A stretch of DNA of 64,000 nt from IGN2 sp964639955 (lineage in GTDB: Bacteria > Bacteroidota > Ignavibacteria > Ignavibacteriales > Ignavibacteriaceae): contig CAZXGJ010000004.1 in the NCBI GenBank assembly GCA_964639955.1, positions 51,943 through 115,942 of the forward strand, given 5' to 3'. Of this stretch, positions 53,061 to 61,666 are shown in pieces. Position 1 is the first letter of the stretch; every line of letters begins with the position of its first letter. The notes under the pieces were generated by a model. That model made no database searches, was not told where the DNA came from, and worked only from the letters and a program-made list of their open reading frames with translations. The translations under genes and the position numbers were made by a program.

Positions 53061-54367
53061 TAATACCTTTTTCTATCTTTCCATAATGCTTTAAGTCTTT
53101 CTTTTAGATTTTTTTCCTGTCCGTTATCAGTTGGAAAATAGAACTGTTTACCATTCATCTCTTCCGGAAAATATTTTTCTATTAAAAAATTATTATCGTA
53201 ATCGTGAGGATATTTGTATTTATCACCGTATCCTAGTTCTTCCATCAATTTGGTAGGTGCATTGCGAAGATGATTTGGAACCGGGTATAATGGCTGCGTT
53301 CTAACTTCCTGTTCAGCTTTTGAAATTCCAATGTACGATGCATTACTTTTAGGAGAGGAAGCTAAATAAGTTGTACATTGTGCCAGTATAATTCTCGCTT
53401 CAGGCATTCCGATTTTTTCCACTGCGCTGAATGCTGCTTCAGCTAAAACCAAACCATTTGGCGAAGCATTACCAATATCTTCTGAAGCAAGAACAATTAA
53501 TCTTCTTGCGATAAACAAAGGATCCTCTCCGCCTTCAAGCATTCGTGCCAGCCAATACAGTGCAGCATCAGGATCACTCCCACGAACACTTTTTATAAAA
53601 GCCGAAATTAAATTGTAATGTTCTTCGCCGCCTTTGTCATAAAATATATTTTTCCTCTGAATGATATTATCGAGAAGCTCTTTTGTAATCAGAATTTTTT
53701 CCTGATTGATTTCCTGCATAACAGCAGATTCAATGATACTAAGCATAATCCGCGCATCACCACCGGATAGATAAAGCAGGTAGTCTTCATCTGCAATTTC
53801 AATATCCAATCCGGAGATGAACTCGTCCTTCAAAATTGCACTATGTAAAATCTTGTGCAGTTCATTTTTCGAAAGTTCATTCAGGACATAAACTCTTGCT
53901 CTTGAGCGAAGAGCAGGTATTACTTCGAATGATGGATTTTCAGTTGTTGCACCAATCAGTACTATCAAGCCGGTTTCAACCGAATGAAGCAATGCATCCT
54001 GCTGTGCTTTGTTGAAACGATGAATTTCATCGATAAAAAGAATTGTGCGAAGTCCAAGACTTTTATTATGCTCTGCAATCTGGATAACATTACGAACTTC
54101 TTTTACACCAGCAGATACAGCACTTATCTGGTAAAACTTTGAATCAGTTTCTTCTGCGATTATTTGTGCGAGAGTTGTTTTGCCTGTTCCGGGAGGACCC
54201 CAAAGAATGAACGGACTGATATTTTTATTTTCTATCATCAGCCGGATTGGCTTACCTTCACCGACAAGATGTTCCTGTCCGTGAAACTCAGCCAGAGATT
54301 TTGGTCTTACCCGGTCAGCAAGCGGTGTAGAAGGAATTTTTGATGTGTCACTCTTCTTCGACTTCAA
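53060..54367 (-). CDS. rarA: Replication-associated recombination protein A (MgsA/RarA)
   Basis: AAA+ ATPase acting at stalled replication forks. The 435 residues contain the 'GQEHLVGEGKPIRLMI' N-terminus, Walker A 'GPPGTGKT' (57-64), Walker B 'LFIDEIHRFNKAQQDALL', sensor 'IGATTENPSFEVIPALRSRA', and the C-terminal MgsA tetramerisation domain ('GSDPDAALYWLARMLEGGED', 'YLASSPKSNASYIG'). The start is TTG at 54367, overlapping the ftsB-like gene by 20 bases; no in-frame ATG lies before the conserved part. Confidence 0.95.
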   Translation of the reverse strand: MKSKKSDTSKIPSTPLADRVRPKSLAEFHGQEHLVGEGKPIRLMIENKNISPFILWGPPGTGKTTLAQIIAEETDSKFYQISAVSAGVKEVRNVIQIAEHNKSLGLRTILFIDEIHRFNKAQQDALLHSVETGLIVLIGATTENPSFEVIPALRSRARVYVLNELSKNELHKILHSAILKDEFISGLDIEIADEDYLLYLSGGDARIMLSIIESAVMQEINQEKILITKELLDNIIQRKNIFYDKGGEEHYNLISAFIKSVRGSDPDAALYWLARMLEGGEDPLFIARRLIVLASEDIGNASPNGLVLAEAAFSAVEKIGMPEARIILAQCTTYLASSPKSNASYIGISKAEQEVRTQPLYPVPNHLRNAPTKLMEELGYGDKYKYPHDYDNNFLIEKYFPEEMNGKQFYFPTDNGQEKNLKERLKALWKDRKRY

Positions 54368-54638
54368 TTACAGTTTCACTTTCACGTTTCATATTATACT
54401 TTTCTCTGGCAACCTGTTCCATCTTTGCCGGTATTTTTTTTTGGAGTGAATCGATTTCATATTTTAATTTTTCGTTCTCACGCTCTATCACATCAAGTTC
54501 GGTTTGCAATGAATCAACCTGGCTCTGCAAATCATAATATTTAATCACACCATATTCATTAAAAAATATATAGAGAACACCGATAACTATGATTACAACG
54601 AATAAATAAAAAACGAATTTTCCTTTACCCTTAACCAT
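54348..54638 (-). CDS. Septum formation initiator family protein (FtsB/DivIC-like)
   Basis: A 96-residue bitopic division protein. It has a short basic N-terminus, one membrane helix (about residues 8-24, 'FVFYLFVVIIVIGVLYIFF'), then a leucine-zipper-like coiled coil ('LDVIERENEKLKYEIDSLQK') and the family's 'REKYNMKRESETVIEVEEE' C-terminal part. FtsB/DivIC proteins join FtsL and FtsQ in the divisome. It begins two bases after the ddl stop and overlaps rarA. Confidence 0.87.
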   Translation of the reverse strand: MVKGKGKFVFYLFVVIIVIGVLYIFFNEYGVIKYYDLQSQVDSLQTELDVIERENEKLKYEIDSLQKKIPAKMEQVAREKYNMKRESETVIEVEEE

Positions 54639-54640
54639 TA

Positions 54641-55645
54641 CTACAATAACACCTGCTGAATAATTCTTTTTATTAATTCTTCGAAAGAAATTCCAACTGC
54701 TTTTGCTGCTTTAGGAACAAGGCTTGTTGGAGTCATTCCCGGTAATGTATTCACTTCAAGACAGTATAATTCATTTTGATCAGACATTCTGAAATCAACT
54801 CTTGCATAACCTTCACAGCCGAGAGAATGAAAAGCAGTCAGCGCCTGCTGCTGAGCTTTCTTTGCAACTTCGTCAGGAATTTTTGCGGGAACAATATACT
54901 CACTCATACCGGAAGTGTATTTGTGTTTATAATCGTAGAAACCACTCCTGGGAATTATTTCAAGTACCGGCAAAGCTTCATTTAAAAGAATTGTAACCGT
55001 TAACTCTCTTCCGGGAATATATTTTTCAATCAATGCTTTTGAAGAATATGTTTGAGCAATAACAATTCCTTCTTCAACTTCCGATTCATCCTGAACAATT
55101 TTTAAACCGACAGTTGAGCCCTGATCATTTGCTTTTATAATACAGGGAAATCCGAATCGCTGGTTTATTTCATCAGAAATCAGAATAGGTTCGAAGCTTC
55201 TTTCTTTGACAGTAAACCAATCTGCAATTTGAACACCGGCTTGTCTGAAAATCGTTTTCGACATATCCTTATCCATTGCCAAAGCGCTTGCAAGAACTTT
55301 TGAACCTGTGTATTTCATTCCTCTTAATTCAAGAAGAGATTGAATTGTTCCATCTTCTGCCCATTTACCATGCATTGCAGAAAAAACAACATCAACATCA
55401 TCAAGCATATTTGAGTTTATTGCATCTATGCAATTGCGGTTTGATATTTCAGCAAAATCTTTTTCAAGGAAGAATTGTTCTTCCTCCTTCGGCTGGTTTA
55501 ATCCATAAGCAGGATCAATAACTATTGTGGGATACTGAAGATTTTTTAATGCCTGAAGAATTCCTTTGCCAGACATTTTGCTCACTGCACGTTCAGGAGA
55601 AGTTCCGCCAACCAGTAAAGCTATTGTGGGTTTCTTACTTGTCAT
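54641..55645 (-). CDS. ddl: D-alanine--D-alanine ligase
   Basis: ATP-grasp ligase that makes D-Ala-D-Ala for peptidoglycan. The 334 residues contain the N-terminal 'IALLVGGTSPERAVSKMSGK', the signature 'HGKWAEDGTIQSLLELRGM', and the ATP-grasp core 'FPCIIKANDQGSTVGLKIVQ'. Metal/catalytic residues are in 'YARVDFRMSDQNELYCLEVN' and 'TLPGMTPTSLVPKAA'. Length is normal. It is followed by an FtsB-like gene, a link between wall synthesis and division common in many bacteria. Confidence 0.95.
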   Translation of the reverse strand: MTSKKPTIALLVGGTSPERAVSKMSGKGILQALKNLQYPTIVIDPAYGLNQPKEEEQFFLEKDFAEISNRNCIDAINSNMLDDVDVVFSAMHGKWAEDGTIQSLLELRGMKYTGSKVLASALAMDKDMSKTIFRQAGVQIADWFTVKERSFEPILISDEINQRFGFPCIIKANDQGSTVGLKIVQDESEVEEGIVIAQTYSSKALIEKYIPGRELTVTILLNEALPVLEIIPRSGFYDYKHKYTSGMSEYIVPAKIPDEVAKKAQQQALTAFHSLGCEGYARVDFRMSDQNELYCLEVNTLPGMTPTSLVPKAAKAVGISFEELIKRIIQQVLL

Positions 55646-55667
55646 AAAATTAATTCTGAATTTTCAA

Positions 55668-55793
55668 GCACCAAATTACAAATAACAAACAAATACCAAA
55701 TCTCAATGCTCAAAATCAGAAACGATTTGAATTTCGAATTTGGAGATTGTAAATTATTTGTGATTTGTGATTTGTGATTTATAATTTGTGATT
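55668..55793. repeat. AT-rich imperfect inverted repeat with TTTGTGA tandem copies
   Basis: The left arm is rich in AAATTACAAATAACAAA-type words and the right arm in TTATTTGTGATTTGTGATTTG words, forming a long imperfect inverted repeat. The right arm has four near-copies of a TTTGTGA unit (55755-55795 region) that run into the end of the class II aldolase gene. Repeats of this composition are dispersed in many Bacteroidota-group genomes. Confidence 0.6.
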
Positions 55794-56450
55794 TTAAAAA
55801 ACATTTCTCGGATCCTGTGTGATTCCATACGTCTCTTCAGATATTTCAAATAATCTTTTAACATCTTCAGGCGATAATTCATTTGGAGTTCCAAGCTGAC
55901 GGGCTTTGAAAAGTGTTTCAGCCGCGTGCTCAAGTTTTTCCATTTTGTAATATGCATCATCAACATTTTTGCCAAGCGTAAGTGCACCATGATTCTGAAG
56001 CAGAAATGCCCAGCCATAATCAATATATGGTTCAAGACTTAAAGGAAGATCATTAGTTGAAGGAGTGGTATACTTGCATAAATGAACTTTACCCAGAGTT
56101 AAAATCACTTCCGGGAAATAATGCTTGACCAATCCTTCTCCCAGCAATGAAAATGCAGTTGCATAAACAGGATGGCAGTGAACTACTGCGTTAACATCTT
56201 TTCTTTTTGAATATGCATAAAGATGAAGTTTGAACTCGGTTGTGATTTTTCCTTCACCTTTTAAGTGCCTTCCGTTGAAATCAAATTCGAGAATATCTTT
56301 TTCTGTTATTTCTCCTTTACAGATTCCCGAACGGGTAATCAGAACAGTATTATCAGAAGTGATTAAAGAAACGTTTCCATCACTGGCAGAGACAAATCCT
56401 TTTTGGTAAACCTTATGACAAACGGAAATCAGCCTATCTATCTCTGACAT
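55794..56450 (-). CDS. Class II aldolase/adducin family protein (L-fuculose-phosphate aldolase-like)
   Basis: A 218-residue zinc aldolase of the AraD/FucA family. The metal ligands are seen as H-x-H in 'NAVVHCHPVYATAFSLLG' and His in 'LLQNHGALTLGKNVDDAY'. Phosphate-binding Ser/Gly are in 'GFVSASDGNVSLITSDN' and the Thr/Ser of 'LITRSGICKGEITEKD', and the catalytic Glu in 'KITTEFKLHLYAYSK'. It would cleave sugar phosphates to DHAP and an aldehyde; the real substrate cannot be told. Its last residues come from an adjacent repeat. It overlaps the Gfo/Idh gene by 13 bases. Confidence 0.88.
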   Translation of the reverse strand: MSEIDRLISVCHKVYQKGFVSASDGNVSLITSDNTVLITRSGICKGEITEKDILEFDFNGRHLKGEGKITTEFKLHLYAYSKRKDVNAVVHCHPVYATAFSLLGEGLVKHYFPEVILTLGKVHLCKYTTPSTNDLPLSLEPYIDYGWAFLLQNHGALTLGKNVDDAYYKMEKLEHAAETLFKARQLGTPNELSPEDVKRLFEISEETYGITQDPRNVF

Positions 56451-57433
56451 TTTCTTTCAAGCTCTTCCATTAACTTCATATTGATTAAACCATCCTCACC
56501 TGTAACAGGCGGAGTTTGATTTTTAAGAAAAGATTTTTGAATGGCTCTCATCATAAAAAGAAATTTGTTTCCTCTTTTCCTGAAACTTTTCTTTGCTTCA
56601 CCATCAAGCTGAATCGTCAACTTTGAAGGAGAACCTTTCACTCCAATAAAATTCTCGATACTAATCGCACCTGTATGACCGAGTATTTCAATTCTGTTAA
56701 ACGCCTTTTTTGTATTGTACGAAACGTTAAATGAGCCGTAATTGTGATTTTCGAATTTTACCAAAGCAGAAACAAAATCTTCCACTTCATAATTGTAGAT
56801 AACATTATCCATATATCCGTCTATTTCAGAAATCTCTCCTCCAAAAAATCTTAAAAGATCAATCATATGAGTCCCGAGGTCACGCAGCGCACCACCGCCG
56901 CTAAGTTCTTTATTGAATCTGAAATTGTTGCCTGGCGGAAAATCAAGGTTAAACGATACATTTACTGAGACAAGCTTGCCTATTGTTTGGTTCTTGATTA
57001 ATTCTTTTGCTTTGATTACGTGAGGGTGCAAACGATGCAGATAATTGACTGCAAGAAGAACATTATTTCTGTTACAAGCTGCAACCATTTCTTCAGCTTG
57101 TTTACTATCAATAGCAAGCGGCTTTTCGCAGAGTATCATTTTTCCTGCTTCTGCAGCTTTGATCACCTGTTCATAATGATGTGAGTTTACACTAGCAACA
57201 AAAACACAATCAATATCTGATTTCAGGAATTCTTCATAATTATCAAAGTAACCGGAAGCACCGGATTTTTCTGCCAGTTCTTTTGCTCGGCTTAAATTAT
57301 GACTGAAGAAAGAATTAACAGTACTTCTTCTCAAAAACTTTAAAGTCGGGATGAAAGTATGTTCTGCAAATCTGCCGCAACCGGCAACTCCCCATTTTAA
57401 CTTTTTAACAACAGGTCTTCTTACACCAACCAT
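56438..57433 (-). CDS. Gfo/Idh/MocA family oxidoreductase
   Basis: A 331-residue NAD(P)-dependent sugar dehydrogenase-like protein. The N-terminal Rossmann domain has 'WGVAGCGRFAEHTFIPTLKF' and the 'CEKPLAIDSKQAEEMVAACN' (EKP) motif. The C-terminal alpha/beta domain has 'GGGALRDLGTHMIDLLRFFG' carrying the catalytic-type His. It is paired with the class II aldolase (13-base overlap), so both probably act on the same sugar or aldehyde. The substrate is unknown. Confidence 0.9.
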   Translation of the reverse strand: MVGVRRPVVKKLKWGVAGCGRFAEHTFIPTLKFLRRSTVNSFFSHNLSRAKELAEKSGASGYFDNYEEFLKSDIDCVFVASVNSHHYEQVIKAAEAGKMILCEKPLAIDSKQAEEMVAACNRNNVLLAVNYLHRLHPHVIKAKELIKNQTIGKLVSVNVSFNLDFPPGNNFRFNKELSGGGALRDLGTHMIDLLRFFGGEISEIDGYMDNVIYNYEVEDFVSALVKFENHNYGSFNVSYNTKKAFNRIEILGHTGAISIENFIGVKGSPSKLTIQLDGEAKKSFRKRGNKFLFMMRAIQKSFLKNQTPPVTGEDGLINMKLMEELERKCQR

Positions 57434-57450
57434 ATTATCAAGAAAATTTT

Positions 57451-58416
57451 CTAAAAAACTTTATTAAATAATTTAAGCCGCTCCATTACAAGGTTTATTG
57501 GTCTGGAGTTCAGCATTATATAAAAATGAATGCTTGGAACATTTTTATCAAGCAGTTCACGCACCTGATTTGCAGTCCATTCAACACCGATATTTATCAC
57601 TTCTTCCGGTTTCGCATTTTCAACTTCATCGGAGAGAGCAGATGGAATAGTTACGTGGAAATCTTTTGGAATAGAATGAAGCTGAGCTTTAGAAGTTAAT
57701 ATTTTTAATCCGGGAATTATCGGAACATCTATTCCAGTCTCACGGCACTTTTCAACATAATCAAAGTAAAATTTATTATCATAAAACATTTGAGTAACAA
57801 TGTAATCAGCACCGGCATCTACTTTTTGTTTTGCAAATTTAATATCCGCCTTGAGGTTCGGGGCTTCATAATGTTTTTCAGGATAGCCGCCGACACCAAT
57901 ACAAAACTTAGTTGGCCTTGCATCAAGCAATGAATCCTCCAGATAAATTCCTTTGTTCATTCTTACAATCTGTTCAACTAATTCAAGAGCATTTCTGTTT
58001 GCACTTTTACCCACAGGGATCGGTTTGTCGTAACCGCTTTCGTCTCCTCTGATTGCAAGAACGTTATCAATTCCGAGATAATTCAATTCAATCATAAAAT
58101 CTTCTGTTTCTTCACGGGTAAAACCTTTTGCCAGGATGTGAGGGACAGCATCTACGTTATATTTATTCTGAATGAGCGCACAGATACCGAGTGTTCCGGG
58201 TCTTTTTCTTTTTACTTTCTTTTTTATTCCATCGGGAGTTTCTTCATAAATAACTTCTGCAGAATGACTTGTGATATCAATGAACGGCGGTCGGAATTTT
58301 ATTATGTTGTCTATAACATGTAATACATCCGTAATATCCCCGCCGCGTTTTGGAGGTATAAGTTCAAAGCTTATTAGCGGTTCTTTTGCTTTCTCTAAAT
58401 GCTCTATTACTTTCAT
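57451..58416 (-). CDS. metF: Methylenetetrahydrofolate reductase
   Basis: Flavoenzyme that reduces 5,10-methylene-THF to 5-methyl-THF for methionine synthesis. The 321 residues form one TIM barrel: 'LISFELIPPKRGGDITDV', 'NVLAIRGDESGYDKPI', 'IGVGGYPEKHYEAPNLKADI' and 'DAGADYIVTQMFYDNKFYFD'. The 'EKAKEPLISFE' start is complete. It is 17 bases upstream of the Gfo/Idh gene and could share its transcript. Confidence 0.95.
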   Translation of the reverse strand: MKVIEHLEKAKEPLISFELIPPKRGGDITDVLHVIDNIIKFRPPFIDITSHSAEVIYEETPDGIKKKVKRKRPGTLGICALIQNKYNVDAVPHILAKGFTREETEDFMIELNYLGIDNVLAIRGDESGYDKPIPVGKSANRNALELVEQIVRMNKGIYLEDSLLDARPTKFCIGVGGYPEKHYEAPNLKADIKFAKQKVDAGADYIVTQMFYDNKFYFDYVEKCRETGIDVPIIPGLKILTSKAQLHSIPKDFHVTIPSALSDEVENAKPEEVINIGVEWTANQVRELLDKNVPSIHFYIMLNSRPINLVMERLKLFNKVF

Positions 58417-58529
58417 TTAAACTCTTGTTGTTGAACAAATAATTCGATGCAAATATAGACAAAGTTAATAATAATTGTGGATTGATAGGAAGTGAATTAT
58501 TTCGGCAACTATTTATATAACTAATTACA

Positions 58530-58628
58530 GCAACCTTCGAGGTTTGCGTACTCCAAACTGTGGGCAACCTCGGATAGAAACCTTCAAGGTTTACGTCTTA
58601 CAAACAGGGGGCAACCTTGAAGGTTACC
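58530..58628. repeat. Tandem palindromic repeat, two copies of about 48 bases
   Basis: Each copy has an AACCTTC(G/A)AGGTT palindrome, then (G/A)CGT, a short spacer, CAAAC, and GGGCAACCT. The first copy begins at 58532 and the second at about 58580, and the array closes with CAACCTTGAAGGTT. GTTTG/CAAAC and AGGTT/AACCT arms can nest as hairpins in each copy. It fills the metF-penicillin acylase gap (58417-58666), which holds no gene. Confidence 0.75.
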
Positions 58629-58666
58629 TTTACTTTGTTCGCAAGAATGATATTAAACTCTTTAGT

Positions 58667-61126
58667 TTAGGGTGAAATTCTTAATTGTTTATTCTTCAGA
58701 TTTTTAATCTCCTCTTCATCCGTTCTTATATTTATATACTTTCCACTAAGAAAAAGCTCTGTCTGATCTTTATAATGATCGCTGAAAATATTTCCCGACT
58801 GACCTGTAGTCAGAATCAGATAAAACTCATCCGGCTTTGCAAAATCGTATATGAATCTCATCGAGGGACCAAGCTCGCAATCGAAAGGATCGTGTCGAAA
58901 CAGCGGATATTTTTCAATGCTTTCAGAAAAAGCGTACTCCGTGTTGTAAATTGTTGTCCCATCGCCGCTAATTTCATAAGGACCAATATTCACTACTTCG
59001 TCAATTATCCAGGAAACTCCTGTAAAAGCGTGCTTAAAAGTTACTGTGTGAAGTTTTCCCCATTGCCAGTCTTTCACATCTTTGCCTAATTTTCTTTCAA
59101 GTTCGTCAAGTGCATCAGTCAGGCTTTGCCTTATTACATCATCTCTCGTTTTTCTTTCATTGTTTTTTATATCATTGTACCAATCAGAAAACGGATTCAG
59201 CAGCAGCTCAAGAATATTCCTGTAAGGAACATTCGCAAGGAAAACATACTGGTTGAAAAGATCTTCTCCCATCTCATCCATATAAATATTCTTCATCAGC
59301 TTATCAAAGAAAGTTAAAAAGATTGACGGTGTCTGCAGGTATTTGTTCATTTCATAATCGAATGAAGACCATTCTCTTAAAAGTTTTAGAGATTCTTTAA
59401 GATTTTCATCTTTGATTTCAACATTCTTAAAAGCAGAGAGAATATAAGGAACAATCTGTTTAGCATACGGTGATTTAACATCTGACTGATACTTCATATA
59501 ACCTTCAACCGAGTGTTTTGTCTTTGATTGAAGAAGCTCTGTTATTCTTTCAATCCGCGAAGATGGTTCCCATAGATTTGTTATGTGATATTTGAAATCT
59601 TTTATCACTTTGTTATTTGCAGTCGCAATGTAATTCTGGGTTGGATTGAACAAATAAGGCAATTCATTTCTCGGAAGAAATCCTTTCCAATCATTTTTTG
59701 TTGTTGAACCATCGAACACAAAGGTGGTTGTACTATTTTGTCTGATTGGAAGAGCACCGCCAAAAACATAACCGATATTTCCATCTTTGTCCGCATAAAC
59801 AAAATTTTGTCCGGGAATATTAAATTTCTCAACTGCGGATTTGAACTCGCGCCAGTTTTTTGCTTTGTTGATTTTTAGAAATGCATCCATTTCATCGCTG
59901 AATTCATTCCCAAACCAGCGCATACTTATTGGCGGATAGATTGATTCATCATTGTTATATACAAAATTGTATGGATGAATGTTCGAGATGATTGGTCCGC
60001 GATGCGTGGATTTTATTTCTATCGGTTCTTTGATTCCATCTCTGGTGAAAATGGTGTCTTCAATTATTTGTAAATCTTTCCAGCTTCCGTCAAGTAAATA
60101 TCTTGTTCGGGATGAATCGAGAGTTTCAAAATAAAAATCGGTTTCATCGGTCATTATGTTTGTCAAAGTCCAGGAAATATTATCGTTCTTTCCAATTACA
60201 ATTCCCGGAACTCCCGGCAATGTTACTCCCGCAGCATTCCAGGTTGGTGATTTTATAACTGCAGCATACCAGATTCCGGGTGCTCTGTATGCAAGGTGCG
60301 GATCGTTTGCAATTATTGGTTTACCTGAAGCTGACATTTGCGAATTAACCACCCAGTTATTTGATCCGAGATGAGTTCCCGACATCCCGATAAATTTTCT
60401 GAATGCTTTATCAGTCTCAATGAAATTGGTGTTGATCTGTGCAAACTTTTTTATTTCAGGTGGAATAATTGTCGGTGCATTTTCAGGATAATCAGGGAGA
60501 ATTTCTTTTACTTTCTCTGCACCGAGTTTTTGGACAAGCTCGGTGAACGCTAAATCTGTCCACCAACCGAGATTCAGTTCCCACGCCATCATCCGAATTA
60601 CGATTATGCTGTGCTCAGCTTTCCATTCTTCAGGCTGATAGCCGAGAATATCGAACTCCACAGGATATTTATTTTTCTTTTCATTCAGATAATAATTTAC
60701 TCCTCGTGAATAAGCTTCCAAAAGTTTTAAACCTTCGGGATTCATTTTCGTTTTGATCATCTCGGCAGTTCTGCTCAAACCGACTGTTCTGAACATTTTA
60801 TCAAAAGGCAAAGTTTCTACTCCAAAAATTTCACTCAATCTTCCTTCACCGGCGCGACGAATTATATCCATCGAAAACATTCTTTCTCTCGCATGAAGAT
60901 AACCCAGAGTGAAGGAAACGTCTTCATCATTCTCTGCAAAGACATAAGGAATGGCAAGACTATCAAAATAAATTTTCACTTCAGATTTGAGTGATGGTGC
61001 ATTTAATTCTCCTTCATAAACTGGAAGTGATTCGGTGAGAGAATTATAAAAAACATATCCACCCACAACAAAGATGATTATCAGCGAAACAACAATTCCG
61101 ATTGTAACTTTAAGCCAGGTGCGCAT
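58667..61126 (-). CDS. Penicillin acylase family protein (Ntn hydrolase)
   Basis: An 819-residue exported amidohydrolase. It has an N-terminal signal or anchor helix (about residues 6-28), an alpha-chain region to about 253, and the autoproteolytic nucleophile Ser255 in 'HLGSNNWVVNSQMSASGK'. The beta chain has 'IIANDPHLAYRAPGIWYAAV', 'GIVIGKNDNISWTLTNIM' and 'SQSGNIFSDHY'-like sequence ('TGQSGNIFSDHYKDQT'). Relatives cleave penicillins, N-acyl-homoserine lactones or aculeacins; the substrate here is not predictable. It is a monocistronic-looking gene. Confidence 0.93.
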   Translation of the reverse strand: MRTWLKVTIGIVVSLIIIFVVGGYVFYNSLTESLPVYEGELNAPSLKSEVKIYFDSLAIPYVFAENDEDVSFTLGYLHARERMFSMDIIRRAGEGRLSEIFGVETLPFDKMFRTVGLSRTAEMIKTKMNPEGLKLLEAYSRGVNYYLNEKKNKYPVEFDILGYQPEEWKAEHSIIVIRMMAWELNLGWWTDLAFTELVQKLGAEKVKEILPDYPENAPTIIPPEIKKFAQINTNFIETDKAFRKFIGMSGTHLGSNNWVVNSQMSASGKPIIANDPHLAYRAPGIWYAAVIKSPTWNAAGVTLPGVPGIVIGKNDNISWTLTNIMTDETDFYFETLDSSRTRYLLDGSWKDLQIIEDTIFTRDGIKEPIEIKSTHRGPIISNIHPYNFVYNNDESIYPPISMRWFGNEFSDEMDAFLKINKAKNWREFKSAVEKFNIPGQNFVYADKDGNIGYVFGGALPIRQNSTTTFVFDGSTTKNDWKGFLPRNELPYLFNPTQNYIATANNKVIKDFKYHITNLWEPSSRIERITELLQSKTKHSVEGYMKYQSDVKSPYAKQIVPYILSAFKNVEIKDENLKESLKLLREWSSFDYEMNKYLQTPSIFLTFFDKLMKNIYMDEMGEDLFNQYVFLANVPYRNILELLLNPFSDWYNDIKNNERKTRDDVIRQSLTDALDELERKLGKDVKDWQWGKLHTVTFKHAFTGVSWIIDEVVNIGPYEISGDGTTIYNTEYAFSESIEKYPLFRHDPFDCELGPSMRFIYDFAKPDEFYLILTTGQSGNIFSDHYKDQTELFLSGKYINIRTDEEEIKNLKNKQLRISP

Positions 61127-61273
61127 AAAACTTTTTCATTAAGATTACTACAAATATAGAAAATAAAAGAATGAACGAATGGGAAAAAGGCTGCATGGTT
61201 GCATGGTTGCATGAATGATGGATTGAATGGGCAATTCACCAAAGGCGAAGCGACTTGTCTCTACTTTTAAATT

Positions 61274-61639
61274 TTATTTGAGAAGCAACATTTTCTTCGT
61301 CTCTATAATCGAACCAGTTTGCAGTTGATAAAAATATACGCCGGATGCGCATCCGCTTCTGGTGGAAACACTGCTTGGCAGATTCCGGACTTCGCCGGAA
61401 TGACTATTGAAGGTTACTTCATAAGTACCTGCTGGTTTTTCTTCATTAACGAGTGTTTCTATCTCGTTGCCAAGTACGTCGTACACCACCAAAGACACGT
61501 GCGAGATGCTGGCTACTTGATACTTGATTCTGGTTGAAGGATTAAACGGATTCGGATAATTCTGTGAAAGCAAAAACTCTGTTGGCAAATTTGTATAGTT
61601 AACTTCCACATCGGTGATTGGTTCCGTACTTTTAAACAC
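61274..61639 (-). pseudogene. T9SS sorting domain cut off from the preceding cargo by an in-frame stop
   Basis: A 121-codon frame starting at a GTG, with 'NYPNPFNPSTRIKYQV', 'VSLVVYDVLGNEIETLV' and 'ASGVYFYQLQTGSIIETKKM', a full type A sorting domain. It lies in the same frame as the BNR cargo gene upstream: the stop TAA at 61667-61669 is followed without frameshift by nine codons ('LYAGTDGNG') leading straight into 'VFKSTEPITDVEV'. So this is the lost C-terminus of that protein. The domain carries an 18-19 residue insertion ('SHSGEVRNLPSSVSTRSGC') from a palindromic element. Confidence 0.85.
61342..61401. repeat. Palindromic element inserted in a T9SS sorting domain
   Basis: Two palindromes lie side by side: a perfect 14-base one, CGGATGCGCATCCG (61342-61355), and the hairpin ATTCCGG (61382-61388) / CCGGAAT (61395-61401). 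The latter matches the hairpin at 63693-63712 in sequence and position. The element is in frame with the host gene and adds 18-19 residues. Confidence 0.75.
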
Positions 61640-61666
61640 ACCATTACCATCCGTGCCCGCATAAAG

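Noticed and set aside
61180..61215. Short tandem GCATGGTT copies before the split T9SS cargo fragment
   Set aside because: Only about three imperfect 8-base copies in non-coding DNA; too small to call a functional element.
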